From Maribacter ulvicola (GTDB taxonomy: Bacteria > Bacteroidota > Bacteroidia > Flavobacteriales > Flavobacteriaceae), in assembly GCF_900155985.1 (NCBI RefSeq), contig NZ_FTMA01000003.1, positions 186,001 to 250,000 on the forward strand: DNA of 64,000 bases, written 5' to 3'. Below the pieces are notes generated by a model. That model was not told where the DNA came from. It searched no databases and saw nothing but the letters and a program-made list of their open reading frames with translations. This document shows positions 35,766 to 45,773 of this stretch, piece after piece (the stretch's first letter is position 1; every line of letters begins with the position of its first letter). A program made the position numbers and the translations under genes.

Positions 35766-36752
35766 TTATGTAGTCATTATTTCTGAAACTCTAATGAGTT
35801 CTTTATCAATTTTTGTATGCCCTTTAATAGCTTTATTGATAGGTGTTAGCGTAAGTTTGTTATCTTGAATACCTACCATTAGGTTCGTTTTACCTTCCAA
35901 CAAGGCCTCTACGGCTCTCACTCCCATTCTACTAGCAAGAACACGATCAAAACAAGAAGGCGCACCACCTCTTTGCATATGCCCTAGTACAGATACCCGT
36001 ACATCATAAATTGGCAAATGTTCTTCAACATATTCTTTAAGTTCAAATACGTTTTTACCAGATTTATCCCCTTCGGCAACTATGACGATACTTGAAGACT
36101 TACCAGATTCTTTACTTCTTTTTAAAGACTCAAGCAACCTATCCAATCCTAAATTTTCTTCAGGAATCAATATTTCCTCTGCACCAGCACCAACGCCTGC
36201 GTTTAATGCTATGTGCCCCACGTCTCTTCCCATAACTTCCACAAAGAAAAGTCTGTTATGAGAACTGGCCGTATCTCTAATTTTATCTATACACTCTACT
36301 ACAGTATTTAAAGCCGTATCAAAACCTAAGGTGAACGTGGTGCCAAAAATATCGTTATCAATAGTACCTGGAATCCCTATTACAGGGAAGTCATACTCTT
36401 TATTGAAGATCATGGCTCCCGTAAAACTACCATCACCGCCAATAATGACAAACGCATCAATTCCAGCTTTTAACAGTTGATCATAAGCTGTTTTTCTTCC
36501 TTCCGGAGTTCTAAAATCATCACAACGGGCAGACTTAAGTATCGTCCCCCCCTTATTGATAATATTATTAACGCTACGGGCATCCATAGGTTTAAAATCC
36601 CCCTCTATCATACCCTGGTACCCTCTGTAGACTGCAACACAATCTACCTTCATATAGGCACACGTACGAACAACTGATCTTATGGCTGCGTTCATGCCTG
36701 GTGAATCACCTCCTGAAGTCAGTACTGCTATTTTTTTTATTTCTGAAGACAT
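35766..36752 (-). CDS. pfkA: ATP-dependent 6-phosphofructokinase
   Basis: 328 aa, standard for bacterial PfkA. It phosphorylates fructose 6-phosphate, the committed step of glycolysis. Motifs: TSGGDSPGMNAAIR (nucleotide loop), GGDGSFTGA (ATP-type Gly after GGD, not the Asp of PPi-type enzymes) and PGTIDND with the catalytic Asp. Downstream RGGAPSCFDRVLASRMG is the effector/substrate region. It is followed after 24 bases by gap. It starts about 160 bases from the end of the TamB-like gene, in a stretch with no clear terminator or promoter box. Confidence 0.97.
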   Translation of the reverse strand: MSSEIKKIAVLTSGGDSPGMNAAIRSVVRTCAYMKVDCVAVYRGYQGMIEGDFKPMDARSVNNIINKGGTILKSARCDDFRTPEGRKTAYDQLLKAGIDAFVIIGGDGSFTGAMIFNKEYDFPVIGIPGTIDNDIFGTTFTLGFDTALNTVVECIDKIRDTASSHNRLFFVEVMGRDVGHIALNAGVGAGAEEILIPEENLGLDRLLESLKRSKESGKSSSIVIVAEGDKSGKNVFELKEYVEEHLPIYDVRVSVLGHMQRGGAPSCFDRVLASRMGVRAVEALLEGKTNLMVGIQDNKLTLTPINKAIKGHTKIDKELIRVSEIMTT

Positions 36753-36914
36753 TGAAAAATTTAAGCCAACGAAATTAAGAAATCTTAGTCAAAAACCGAA
36801 TAAAAGTCAGTCCCATTTTAAGAAAAAATCAACGAAAAGGATTTCGCTATAATAGATCAACAGTCTAATTCTTAAAATTTGTTAATTATAAACAACAAGA
36901 GCTATAATTGACTG

Positions 36915-39900
36915 TTAATTTAATGATTTTGGCTTATCATAAAACCGAATTAAGCTATCAGAACCCATGACAGAAGAAGGGGGTTCTATTACCTTTTCAG
37001 TACCTTTCTTTTTCTCTGGCCTAGTTGCCAATATCTTTTGAAAGAGTTCTTTAAAATTATTAAAATCTACCTCATAGGACAAGCCCGCACCTTGGGTTGA
37101 TCCTTGTTGATCAGATAAATAAGCTTGTATTTCACTTTGTCTACTGAAAAAATTAGCACTTAAAGTACCTTCTTCATTTAATAGGACTTGAATTTCAAAA
37201 TCACCGGCCACTAATGTTTCACTAGATGCACCGACCGGTACCCCAACCTTACCGTTAAACAAAATGCGATCAGATATTTGAGTAGATACGGTTACCCCTA
37301 TACGATCATCTGTCTCAATATCTGCTGATCGATCCAATACCCCTTGTTCATATGATAGGCCAAGGTTGAATTTATCATTACCGCCACTTAAAATAGAATT
37401 CAGAATGCTTGATGCGCTTTGCACCAAGTTACCCGTTATTGCCTGTTGGCTGATTCCGCTTTGAGAATTTACAAAAGTTCCTTGTGCCAAAAGAAAAATA
37501 GCATTTTTCTCTTCTACTGTTGGATCCTGTAAACGATATTCCAATTCTGACTTAACAATAGAATTCGTACCCGGAAAATCAATACCAAAATCAATATCTG
37601 GTTTTTGAAGTTGCCCGGTTAAACTAATGATTACATCTGTAGGTATTCTTCTAGTAAAGCCAGCATCATCAAGTAACGGGGCAGGATTTGCGTTTAAGGA
37701 ATATACCGCTTCCATTCCTAAATTTGCTTCTAAAGGTTTTTGATCCCAATTTATGGTACCCCCAGGCTTTACCGTAAATTTCTTGTCAATGATTCCGCCG
37801 AACTTATAATTGAACTCACCGGTTACAACAACATAGTCACCATACATTTCAAACTTGCCATTGGTATTGATCTGTATCAATATAATACCCACACCGGTTC
37901 CTTTCAAAGAACTTCCGGTTTTAGTATCGGTTACTATTTCAACCTCGGCATCGGGCGTTACATCAAGGTTAAACTCTAACTCTAAACCCTGATAATCCTT
38001 TAGCTGACGTTGACTTTCTATTCTTTGCTTATCTTTCTTTTCTAAAAAGTTAATGAATGAATAATCACCTACACTAGCCACATCACTTAAAGGTATTTTC
38101 AAAGAAGTACCCTTTGCTGTGGATCCATCTACGTTTATGTTCAATGCAGTAGTGGGTCCATAAATGCGCCCCATTCCATTTAAGTAGCCGGTACCATAAT
38201 ACAATTCTCCTTCCTTAAACTCTGTATTCAGGATCAAGAACTTATCGTTCTTTGTGTCTATATTCAAATCTAATACCCAATCTTTAAAGAAACTATGCGT
38301 AATTGTGCCGTCTAGATTTGCGTGTGTACCCTTCGCAATATCTTCTAGTGCTATATTTTCAAAATCAAAAGTCTGATTTTCAAGAACCACCCTTGAACGA
38401 GGTGCAAAGCCATAATCAACATTTAAATAGGGCACCGCAATACCGGCATTATCCATAGTCAGCAGTCCGTTTATATTAGGATTGTCTACATCACCCTCTA
38501 TCTTTACCCTACCATCTATATCTCCCCGTATTTTATCAATTACCCCTTCACCCAATGGACTAAATGGTTCTAAAGCAAAATTACTGAAATTGGCAATCAA
38601 GTTGGCTTTTGGTATTTTTCCTTTATTTTCAATACTACCAACGATACTAAATTTCTCTACGTTATTATCAGCTAATTGCGAATTTACCTGAAACTCGGAT
38701 AAATCTTTATTTCCACTAATATAAATAGCTAAATCCCCTATTGGTATATTATTAATTCCGAATTTATCTATATTTAAATTTGATGATGGCAAATAGATTC
38801 CGTCCTTTTGAAGAACATTTAAAATTCCATTAACTTCTCCCTGTAATTTTAGGCTATCGATTACCGGCGTAATCTTTTCTAACGATACAATTTTAAATTG
38901 AAGCTGAAGATCCTTATATGTTGAATCTGCCAACTGGCCTTTTAGCCGTATTTGTTCTTTTTCTTCATTGTTCATTACAATTTCTTGAATTGTAATACTG
39001 TCCAAAGACCTATTGAATATCACCTTATTCTTTGTATCACCTTCTTTATTCAGCACCCATTTGTTGCCTTTAAAATTGACATCGGATGTTTTTAGACCGA
39101 TCACGGACTTATTATCCTTATTAAATGTGTGATAAAAGTTCAGATTATAAGAGTCATTAAAATCGCTACCTCCCTTAAACTCAGACCTAAAAAACAAGGT
39201 ATCTTTTAAAGTGGTATTGATCAAGTTGAAGTCTTTAAAATTATAATACGGCGTGTCTAGCTCACCAACCGATACGAAGGTATTAAACAGCGGATTCTTA
39301 TTATCAATTCTAACCTCAATACTATCGGCAGCCGTACCAAAGGCCTCTATACTTGGCGAGGCAAAGTTGAGCTTAAAATCTCCTTCATCAGCTACTATAT
39401 TTCCTTTTATAAAAGTGTTTGGATCAAACCGCACTTCAGGAAAAAAAACATCTACTATTTTATTATATATCTTAAAGTTGAAGGAGAGATTTTGCCCATC
39501 TGAAATTTGAAAAGGCCTATAGTTTGTGTAAATACTACCCAAAGAGTTTTGCACAAGTTTACCCAATTCCCGCACTTTAAAATTACCTTTCATAAAACCT
39601 GTAATAATATCTGGCGAGTTAATATTTATAGTACGCTGCAGGTCTTCACCAAAATTAGAAGTCACTGCAAAATCTTCAAAATAATAAGTGTCGTTTACAT
39701 TTTGATAACTTGTTTGTGTAAAATTAACATCACCAACAATATTGTCCAAAGTAGTTCCCGTAATATCCATACTCAAATTACCTTTAAATACGGAAACACT
39801 ATCATTTATTATGTTTAATTTCTTTAAATCGGCATAATCTACGGTAGCAAAAAAATTAAAGTTATTTCTGGCTTCCGCAACGTTGGCCAACCCCTTGAAA

Positions 39901-41363
39901 TCAAATTTAAAATTTTCATCGTTACTGATCAAAGAACCGTCAAACAACTGATCTTTAATAATACCCGAAACCCTTAAATCTTTGTAGTTATACTTATTGA
40001 ACTCTAAAGAATAAATTTGCCCTATTACTTCGGTATTCAATTTCTCTTTCACAAAACCTTGCCCCTCTACATTAAAATCTAAAGTAGTTTTTCCTAAGTT
40101 TTTATTCTCGGCAAAATCACCTAAGTCAAAATCTATTAAAGAGATAAAACCTTTATAAGTGGCATTGTCAATATTATTAAAATCACTTAGAACAATGTCG
40201 GCATAGCTACTACCTACAGCGGTATTTAAGTTCACTTTTGCGTTAACAGATGAGTTGGTCACGAAGGCGCTACCACGTATTGTAAACTGCCCGAGCTTAC
40301 TAAAGGACGAAGGCAATGACTTACCTATTAAATTAGGCAACAGAGCATTCAATTGATAGTAACTACTAGTTACATTTTTCATTTCGGCCTCTAAACTAAA
40401 AGGCTTTTGTTTGTTGAATAAATTTTTAAAATTAAAATTACCACGTATACCGGTATCATCAGAAAATAAGAAAAGGTCTTCAGTATTCAGGTCATTTAAA
40501 ACTCCGTTTACCCCAGCATTGAACGTTACTTCCTTTCCTTTGCCAAATTCATTATATAGCAAGTTTACCTCATCTAAAGCCACCTTAGATTCCTTAAACG
40601 CTGCAACAACATTTACTTTATTCAAAAAATCGGCAAAATCTTCACGATTGTAGTTAAAAATCAAATTACCTTCTAAAGCTGAAAGAGGGGTTTTAATCTT
40701 TAAAGAATCAAACCGCATTTGCTGCTTTGTATATTTAAAATCTGTCGTTAATCTATTTACTTTTAACCCTCTATTACTATGAAAGGACATTTCTTGAATA
40801 CCTACGGATACCTCTGGACCAAGAATTAAAAAATCACTTGCAACTATATTAAGGCTATCAAAATTTAAAACAGTTATTTTTTCTAGGTTCTCATCAATAT
40901 ATTTAAACTTACTATTTTCAATAGCCACATGAGAAGATGAAAGCCTAAAAGGAGGTGTACCGGGCGCTCTTGGCTGACCATCGTCAAGCTTATCCACAAA
41001 AACCTCTAAATTGGTATTATTTTCTCCGAAATAAGTTTTAAGGTTAAAGTTCAATTTATCAACTTCAATACCTCCAAACTCCAAATTGCCCTGAGCTAAA
41101 TTACCCAAGCTAAGAATAGAGGTTTTAAGCTCATTCACATAAAATAATGTATCCTTTTTATAATCTTCGATAAAAACACCTTCTAGACCCACATTCCAAG
41201 AAATCAACGAAACTTTTAAGCGCTCAATATTAATATGCGTACCATATTGATCATTTATTTTTTTCGTAGCAAATTTTGCCAACAAAGTCTGTACCACCGG
41301 CAATGAAAATATGATGGTTCCCAAAACACATATCAGTAATAATACCAATAATGTTCTAACCAA
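36915..41363 (-). CDS. TamB-like translocation/assembly protein (AsmA-like, DUF490 C-terminus)
   Basis: 1482 aa from the TTG at 41363. No ATG is present in this frame back to the nearest upstream stop. An ATC at 41384 would give a leader reading KKLRKILVRTLL, which is what relatives look like, so the true start may be a rare non-ATG codon. One N-terminal membrane helix (LLVLLLICVLGTIIF) is followed by a very long periplasmic beta-rich chain and a C-terminal TamB domain (FNYKFGGIIDKKFTVKPGGTINW, SVSTQISDRILFNGKVGVP). TamB proteins bridge the two membranes and serve outer-membrane protein or lipid transfer. It is divergent from tsaD across about 65 bases, the usual arrangement in Flavobacteriaceae. 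Confidence 0.9.
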   Translation of the reverse strand: MVRTLLVLLLICVLGTIIFSLPVVQTLLAKFATKKINDQYGTHINIERLKVSLISWNVGLEGVFIEDYKKDTLFYVNELKTSILSLGNLAQGNLEFGGIEVDKLNFNLKTYFGENNTNLEVFVDKLDDGQPRAPGTPPFRLSSSHVAIENSKFKYIDENLEKITVLNFDSLNIVASDFLILGPEVSVGIQEMSFHSNRGLKVNRLTTDFKYTKQQMRFDSLKIKTPLSALEGNLIFNYNREDFADFLNKVNVVAAFKESKVALDEVNLLYNEFGKGKEVTFNAGVNGVLNDLNTEDLFLFSDDTGIRGNFNFKNLFNKQKPFSLEAEMKNVTSSYYQLNALLPNLIGKSLPSSFSKLGQFTIRGSAFVTNSSVNAKVNLNTAVGSSYADIVLSDFNNIDNATYKGFISLIDFDLGDFAENKNLGKTTLDFNVEGQGFVKEKLNTEVIGQIYSLEFNKYNYKDLRVSGIIKDQLFDGSLISNDENFKFDFKGLANVAEARNNFNFFATVDYADLKKLNIINDSVSVFKGNLSMDITGTTLDNIVGDVNFTQTSYQNVNDTYYFEDFAVTSNFGEDLQRTININSPDIITGFMKGNFKVRELGKLVQNSLGSIYTNYRPFQISDGQNLSFNFKIYNKIVDVFFPEVRFDPNTFIKGNIVADEGDFKLNFASPSIEAFGTAADSIEVRIDNKNPLFNTFVSVGELDTPYYNFKDFNLINTTLKDTLFFRSEFKGGSDFNDSYNLNFYHTFNKDNKSVIGLKTSDVNFKGNKWVLNKEGDTKNKVIFNRSLDSITIQEIVMNNEEKEQIRLKGQLADSTYKDLQLQFKIVSLEKITPVIDSLKLQGEVNGILNVLQKDGIYLPSSNLNIDKFGINNIPIGDLAIYISGNKDLSEFQVNSQLADNNVEKFSIVGSIENKGKIPKANLIANFSNFALEPFSPLGEGVIDKIRGDIDGRVKIEGDVDNPNINGLLTMDNAGIAVPYLNVDYGFAPRSRVVLENQTFDFENIALEDIAKGTHANLDGTITHSFFKDWVLDLNIDTKNDKFLILNTEFKEGELYYGTGYLNGMGRIYGPTTALNINVDGSTAKGTSLKIPLSDVASVGDYSFINFLEKKDKQRIESQRQLKDYQGLELEFNLDVTPDAEVEIVTDTKTGSSLKGTGVGIILIQINTNGKFEMYGDYVVVTGEFNYKFGGIIDKKFTVKPGGTINWDQKPLEANLGMEAVYSLNANPAPLLDDAGFTRRIPTDVIISLTGQLQKPDIDFGIDFPGTNSIVKSELEYRLQDPTVEEKNAIFLLAQGTFVNSQSGISQQAITGNLVQSASSILNSILSGGNDKFNLGLSYEQGVLDRSADIETDDRIGVTVSTQISDRILFNGKVGVPVGASSETLVAGDFEIQVLLNEEGTLSANFFSRQSEIQAYLSDQQGSTQGAGLSYEVDFNNFKELFQKILATRPEKKKGTEKVIEPPSSVMGSDSLIRFYDKPKSLN

Positions 41364-41428
41364 TATTTTTCTAAGTTTTTTGATAGGTCTTTATGTTTTA
41401 CCTTTGTTATTCAATTTTTATTCCAAAA

Positions 41429-42457
41429 ATGTTGGAACACGATACAATTTACATACTTGCTATAGAATCTTCTTGTGATGACACTTCTGCGGCAGTTTTA
41501 ATGAACGATAAAGTGCTCAGTAATGTTGTGGCTACCCAAGCTATTCACGAAGAATATGGCGGGGTTGTACCAGAACTTGCTTCAAGAGCGCATCAACAAA
41601 ATATAGTCCCCGTTGTTCATCAAGCCATAGCCAAAGCAAATATCGATAAAAAACAATTATCAGCCATAGCATTTACACGCGGACCTGGACTAATGGGCTC
41701 TTTACTTGTAGGTACTTCATTTGCCAAATCATTGGCATTAGGTTTACAAATACCACTTATTGAAGTTAACCACATGAAAGCCCATATATTAGCTCATTTT
41801 ATTGAAGATGAAACCATGATACCGCCTTCATTTCCGTTTTTAGCGTTAACTATTAGTGGCGGCCATACGCAGATTGTCCAAGTGAATGATTTCTTTGACA
41901 TGAAAATAATAGGGCAAACACTTGATGATGCCGTAGGCGAAGCATTTGATAAGAGTGCAAAAATTTTAGGCCTACCCTACCCCGGCGGACCTTTAATTGA
42001 CAAATATGCTGCTACAGGTGACCCACATAAATTTGAATTCACCATACCAAATGTAAAAGATTTAGATTTTAGCTTCAGTGGACTAAAGACCAATATTCTT
42101 TATTTTATTCAACGACAAACTAAAGAGAACCCAGATTTTATTAAGAACAATCTAGCGGATATTTGTGCATCTATTCAATATACGATCATCACCATACTGA
42201 TGAGAAAATTGAAAAAAGCAGTTAAACTAACCGGCATTAAGGAGATTGCCATTGGTGGTGGCGTATCGGCAAATTCAGGCATTAGGAACGCACTAATAGA
42301 AGCACAGACAAAATATCAATGGAAAACTTATATACCAAAGTTCGAGTACTGCACAGATAATGCCGCTATGATCGGTATTGTAGGATACCAAAAATATAAG
42401 AACGAGAAATTCTCTCAACAAGATGTAACGGCAAAAGCCAGGTATGTTATATCGTAG
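41429..42457 (+). CDS. tsaD: tRNA N6-adenosine threonylcarbamoyltransferase TsaD
   Basis: 342 aa from the ATG at 41429, which places IYILAIESSCDDTSAAVL at the normal N-terminal position; an ATG at 41393 would add 12 atypical residues. It makes t6A37 in tRNAs reading ANN codons, with TsaB and TsaE as partners. EVNHMKAH holds the metal-binding His pair; LTISGGHTQIV and GGGVSANSGIR are nucleotide-site segments of the ASKHA fold. It is followed after 17 bases by rsmE on the same strand. Confidence 0.96.
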   Translation: MLEHDTIYILAIESSCDDTSAAVLMNDKVLSNVVATQAIHEEYGGVVPELASRAHQQNIVPVVHQAIAKANIDKKQLSAIAFTRGPGLMGSLLVGTSFAKSLALGLQIPLIEVNHMKAHILAHFIEDETMIPPSFPFLALTISGGHTQIVQVNDFFDMKIIGQTLDDAVGEAFDKSAKILGLPYPGGPLIDKYAATGDPHKFEFTIPNVKDLDFSFSGLKTNILYFIQRQTKENPDFIKNNLADICASIQYTIITILMRKLKKAVKLTGIKEIAIGGGVSANSGIRNALIEAQTKYQWKTYIPKFEYCTDNAAMIGIVGYQKYKNEKFSQQDVTAKARYVIS

Positions 42458-42474
42458 TTTATAAAATAAATAAC

Positions 42475-43182
42475 ATGCAATTATTTTACAATCCAGATAT
42501 TAAAGCCACAGATGCAACCTTCATTTTCGACAGTCATGAAAGCAAGCATATCATCAAAGTGTTAAGAAAGAAAACCGGTGATCAATTATGGATTACCAAT
42601 GGTAACGGTTACTTGTTTGAAGCTAAAATAATTGGCGACAATATTAAAAAATGTGAGGTAGAACTACTGTCCTCTAAAAAAACGCACCTAAAATCTTACT
42701 GGTTACATTTAGCCGTAGCCCCAACAAAAATGAACGATCGCTTTGAGTGGTTTTTAGAAAAAGCTACCGAAATTGGGGTCGATGAAATAACACCGATAAT
42801 TTGTGATAGATCAGAACGCAAAGTGTTAAAAATGGAGCGAATGCAACGCGTGCTTGAGTCTGCCATGAAACAATCTTTACAAACGTATTTACCTAAATTG
42901 AACAACCCCATTAGTTATTCGGATTTTTTAGAAAAACCAGCTGCTGAACTACAATTTATTGCGCATTGTGAAGACACAGAACGTCATGAGCTAAAAAGAA
43001 GGGTTGCCGCAGATAAAGATATCACGATATTAATAGGTCCTGAGGGTGATTTTTCTCCGGATGAGATTAAAAACGCAATGAAAAAAGGCTATTCACCTGT
43101 TGCTATGGGTAAAACCAGATTGAGAACAGAAACAGCCGCCATTGTAGCCTGCACCATTATAGCAACCATAAACAACGGGTAA
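42475..43182 (+). CDS. rsmE: 16S rRNA (uracil-1498-N3)-methyltransferase RsmE
   Basis: 235 aa. It uses S-adenosylmethionine to methylate U1498 of 16S rRNA near the decoding site. It has an N-terminal PUA-like part (residues 1-70) and a C-terminal SPOUT knot: ILIGPEGDFSPDEI and MGKTRLRTETAAI carry the cofactor-binding knot, and FEWFLEKATEIGVDEI is a family core segment. It ends three bases before the convergent DUF1223 gene; no terminator hairpin fits in that gap. Confidence 0.95.
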   Translation: MQLFYNPDIKATDATFIFDSHESKHIIKVLRKKTGDQLWITNGNGYLFEAKIIGDNIKKCEVELLSSKKTHLKSYWLHLAVAPTKMNDRFEWFLEKATEIGVDEITPIICDRSERKVLKMERMQRVLESAMKQSLQTYLPKLNNPISYSDFLEKPAAELQFIAHCEDTERHELKRRVAADKDITILIGPEGDFSPDEIKNAMKKGYSPVAMGKTRLRTETAAIVACTIIATINNG

Positions 43183-43185
43183 ATA

Positions 43186-43977
43186 TTAGATAGCTACTTT
43201 AACCGCACCAGTAATATCGGCATCATTATTTTCTACCAATAACATTAAGATTAAATCTTCATTTGTTTTTACGGATGCCGGTATATCAATTGAACCCATA
43301 CCTTTGACATCTTTTAATTTTAAATATTTTTCAGCAATGACAATATTGGCATTCTTTAATGTTCGTTGTCTATTTTCTCCTCTTTTAACTTCTGTTGTTC
43401 TTTCCTTGAGTAACAATACGGCTCTTACATTTTTAGTAGCAGTGTCCCCCAAAAGGTTATAGTTAAAATTAATTTTATCACCACCTCTATGGATCTGATT
43501 TAAACGAATATCATCTTTCGATTGTTTTGCCGCGTATTTTTCAATTACCCTTGCCACCTCTACTTTATTGGATCCCACCATATGCTCCTTGCCATTTACA
43601 ATCAACTCTGGCGTATAATTGCTGCGATACCTGAACTTGTTATTGTATTTACGTTGTTTAATGGTAAAGTCCTTATTGCTGAAAGGATCTTTCCACCCTA
43701 TATAATTCCAATAATCTACATGGTAGCTAAGTGCAAACACTTGTTCAGGAAAATTGTTCTTTACTGTTTCTAAAAGTGCATCTGCAGGCGGACAGCTAGA
43801 ACAACCTTGAGAAGTAAAAAGCTCTAGTACTACCATACCTTTTTCAACATTTTCTACCTTCTTTAAAGTGATAACATCATCAACTTTACTATATTTACTT
43901 GGTTTAAATTGCATAAAGGACATCAGAAAAAGTCCTGCACTTAAAATCCCGAACACAGCAATTTTTTTATTAAACAT
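43186..43977 (-). CDS. DUF1223 thioredoxin-like protein
   Basis: 263 aa with an N-terminal membrane/signal segment (KIAVFGILSAGLFLMSF). VVLELFTSQGCSSCPPADALL places a CxxC redox pair in a thioredoxin-like fold; SYHVDYWNYIGWKDPF is the second mark of the DUF1223 family. It is probably exported and redox-active. The family's physiological role is not known. It is convergent with rsmE and divergent from the DUF4159 gene, so it is likely a single-gene unit. Confidence 0.88.
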   Translation of the reverse strand: MFNKKIAVFGILSAGLFLMSFMQFKPSKYSKVDDVITLKKVENVEKGMVVLELFTSQGCSSCPPADALLETVKNNFPEQVFALSYHVDYWNYIGWKDPFSNKDFTIKQRKYNNKFRYRSNYTPELIVNGKEHMVGSNKVEVARVIEKYAAKQSKDDIRLNQIHRGGDKINFNYNLLGDTATKNVRAVLLLKERTTEVKRGENRQRTLKNANIVIAEKYLKLKDVKGMGSIDIPASVKTNEDLILMLLVENNDADITGAVKVAI

Positions 43978-44012
43978 AATAGCATTATTTACAATCTATT
44001 ATTCGTTATAAA

Positions 44013-44663
44013 ATGAAACAACTTACTAGAGTCCTTATTTATTTGCATTTTTTGTGCTTTTTTAACATGTATTCACAAGAACTTGCCATTTTAAAATACC
44101 AAGGCGGTGGTGATTGGTATGCAAACCCAACCGCTTTACCCAATCTTATTAAGTTTTGCAATACAAACATTGGTACCAATTTAAAAGACAGGCCAGAAAC
44201 GGTTGAGGTGGGTAGCAGTTCCATTTTTCAATATCCTTTTTTACACATGACCGGTCATGGGAACGTGGTTTTTTCAGACGAGGAAATAGAAAACTTAAGA
44301 AATTACCTTTTATCGGGCGGTTTTTTACATATTGATGATAATTATGGCATGAAACCTTATATTATCAGAGAAATTAAAAGACTTTTTCCTGATAGCACAT
44401 TAGAAGAGTTGGGTGCCAAGCATCAAATCTTTAAAAACACATATTCTTTCCCAACAGGATTACCAAAAATTCATGAGCACGATGGGCAGCGTCCGCAAGC
44501 ATTTGCCATTTTAAAAAACAATAGAATTGTCTTATTATTCACTTCAGAATCTGATTTAGGTGACGGCTGGGAAGATCCAACGGTACATAACGATCCAGCA
44601 GAAGTAAGACAAAAAGCATTACAAATGGGAGCCAATATTATAACCTATGCCTTTAAAAATTAA
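44013..44663 (+). CDS. DUF4159 domain protein
   Basis: 216 aa with a signal peptide (MKQLTRVLIYLHFLCFFNMYSQ). LAILKYQGGGDWYANPTALPNL, FLHMTGHGNVVFSDEE and GGFLHIDDNYGM are the conserved core of DUF4159, a family with a glutamine-amidotransferase-like fold found in Bacteroidota and Planctomycetes, often beside MoxR/vWA operons. None of those partners is here. It is periplasmic or outer-membrane associated with unknown function. The AI-2E-type permease gene begins three bases after its stop. Confidence 0.88.
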   Translation: MKQLTRVLIYLHFLCFFNMYSQELAILKYQGGGDWYANPTALPNLIKFCNTNIGTNLKDRPETVEVGSSSIFQYPFLHMTGHGNVVFSDEEIENLRNYLLSGGFLHIDDNYGMKPYIIREIKRLFPDSTLEELGAKHQIFKNTYSFPTGLPKIHEHDGQRPQAFAILKNNRIVLLFTSESDLGDGWEDPTVHNDPAEVRQKALQMGANIITYAFKN

Positions 44664-44666
44664 CCA

Positions 44667-45767
44667 ATGACTTCAAAAACAATTTCAAAAGGTATTTTAC
44701 GAGCCATCGGTGTTTTGGTAAGCATAATACTGGTTCTCTATTTTCTTTACACTATACAATCTGTATTGGCATATTTAGCTATTGCCGCCGTTGTTGCTCT
44801 AATAGGTAGTCCTTTAGTACGTTTTTTAAGATTACGTATTAAACTTCCAAATATACTTGCCGTTATAATTACCATGATTTTTATGGTAGGTATATTAGGT
44901 GGTATTGTCGCCTTGTTTATTCCTTTAATATCTGAGCAAGGTAAAAACCTATCTCTTCTAGATATTGATGAATTACAAAAGAGCCTAAACACCCTTTATC
45001 ATCAAATTACATCATATTTAGGACTTTCTTCTCATATTGTAGAAGACGTAATTGATGATGCAGGCTTAGAAAAAAATATGCTACAAGGGCTAAATATAGG
45101 TTTTATACCTAACTTTTTAAATTCCTTCTTAAATATTCTAAGTACAGCAAGTATTGGCTTGTTCTCAGTTCTATTTATTTCATTTTTCTTTCTAAAGGAT
45201 AGTAAATTATTTGAACACGGTTTATTAATATTCGTCCCACTAGACAAAAAGAAAGGTACAACAAATTCTATAAGCAAAATAAACGGACTGCTATCAAGGT
45301 ACTTTGTAGGTCTTTTACTTCAAATATTTATTCTATTTATAATTTATACGATAGTTCTATTAATTGTAGGAATTGAAAATGCAGTGGTTATTGCCTTCTT
45401 ATGTGCGTTATTCAACATTATACCTTACATAGGTCCTATCATAGGTGGTGTAATCATGTTAACACTGACAATGACCAGTAATTTAGGTTCCGATTTTAGT
45501 GATGTAATACTACCAAAAACCGGCTATGTATTTATAGGACTATTGATCGGTCAACTAGTAGACAACTTTTTCTCTCAACCTTTTATTTTTTCAAACAGTG
45601 TAAAGTCTCATCCGTTAGAAATTTTCTTAGTGATCATTATTGCCGGTTTGTTATTCGGTACTGTAGGCATGATCGTCGCCGTGCCCGGCTATACTGCTAT
45701 TAAGGTAATTTTAAAGGAATTTCTATCTGACAACCAAATTGTAAAATCATTGACCCATAATCTCTAG
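44667..45767 (+). CDS. AI-2E family membrane permease
   Basis: 366 aa with about seven or eight membrane helices (for example LRAIGVLVSIILVLYFLYTI and IFILFIIYTIVLLIVG). The segment FNIIPYIGPIIGGVIM is the most conserved part of the AI-2E/YdiK/TqsA family, and GLLFGTVGMIVAVPGYTAIKVI is the usual C-terminal helix. Members export small molecules or act as Na+/H+ antiporters; real AI-2 transport is shown only for a few. The substrate is not known. It is packed between the DUF4159 and methyltransferase genes with gaps of 3 and 6 bases, so all three are probably one transcript. Confidence 0.92.
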   Translation: MTSKTISKGILRAIGVLVSIILVLYFLYTIQSVLAYLAIAAVVALIGSPLVRFLRLRIKLPNILAVIITMIFMVGILGGIVALFIPLISEQGKNLSLLDIDELQKSLNTLYHQITSYLGLSSHIVEDVIDDAGLEKNMLQGLNIGFIPNFLNSFLNILSTASIGLFSVLFISFFFLKDSKLFEHGLLIFVPLDKKKGTTNSISKINGLLSRYFVGLLLQIFILFIIYTIVLLIVGIENAVVIAFLCALFNIIPYIGPIIGGVIMLTLTMTSNLGSDFSDVILPKTGYVFIGLLIGQLVDNFFSQPFIFSNSVKSHPLEIFLVIIIAGLLFGTVGMIVAVPGYTAIKVILKEFLSDNQIVKSLTHNL

Positions 45768-45773
45768 ACCTTC

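Noticed and set aside
36859-36916. Inverted repeat AACAGTC...GACTGTT after the TamB-like gene
   Set aside because: The arms are far apart, AT-rich and one reaches into the stop codon; no T run follows, so it is a poor terminator.
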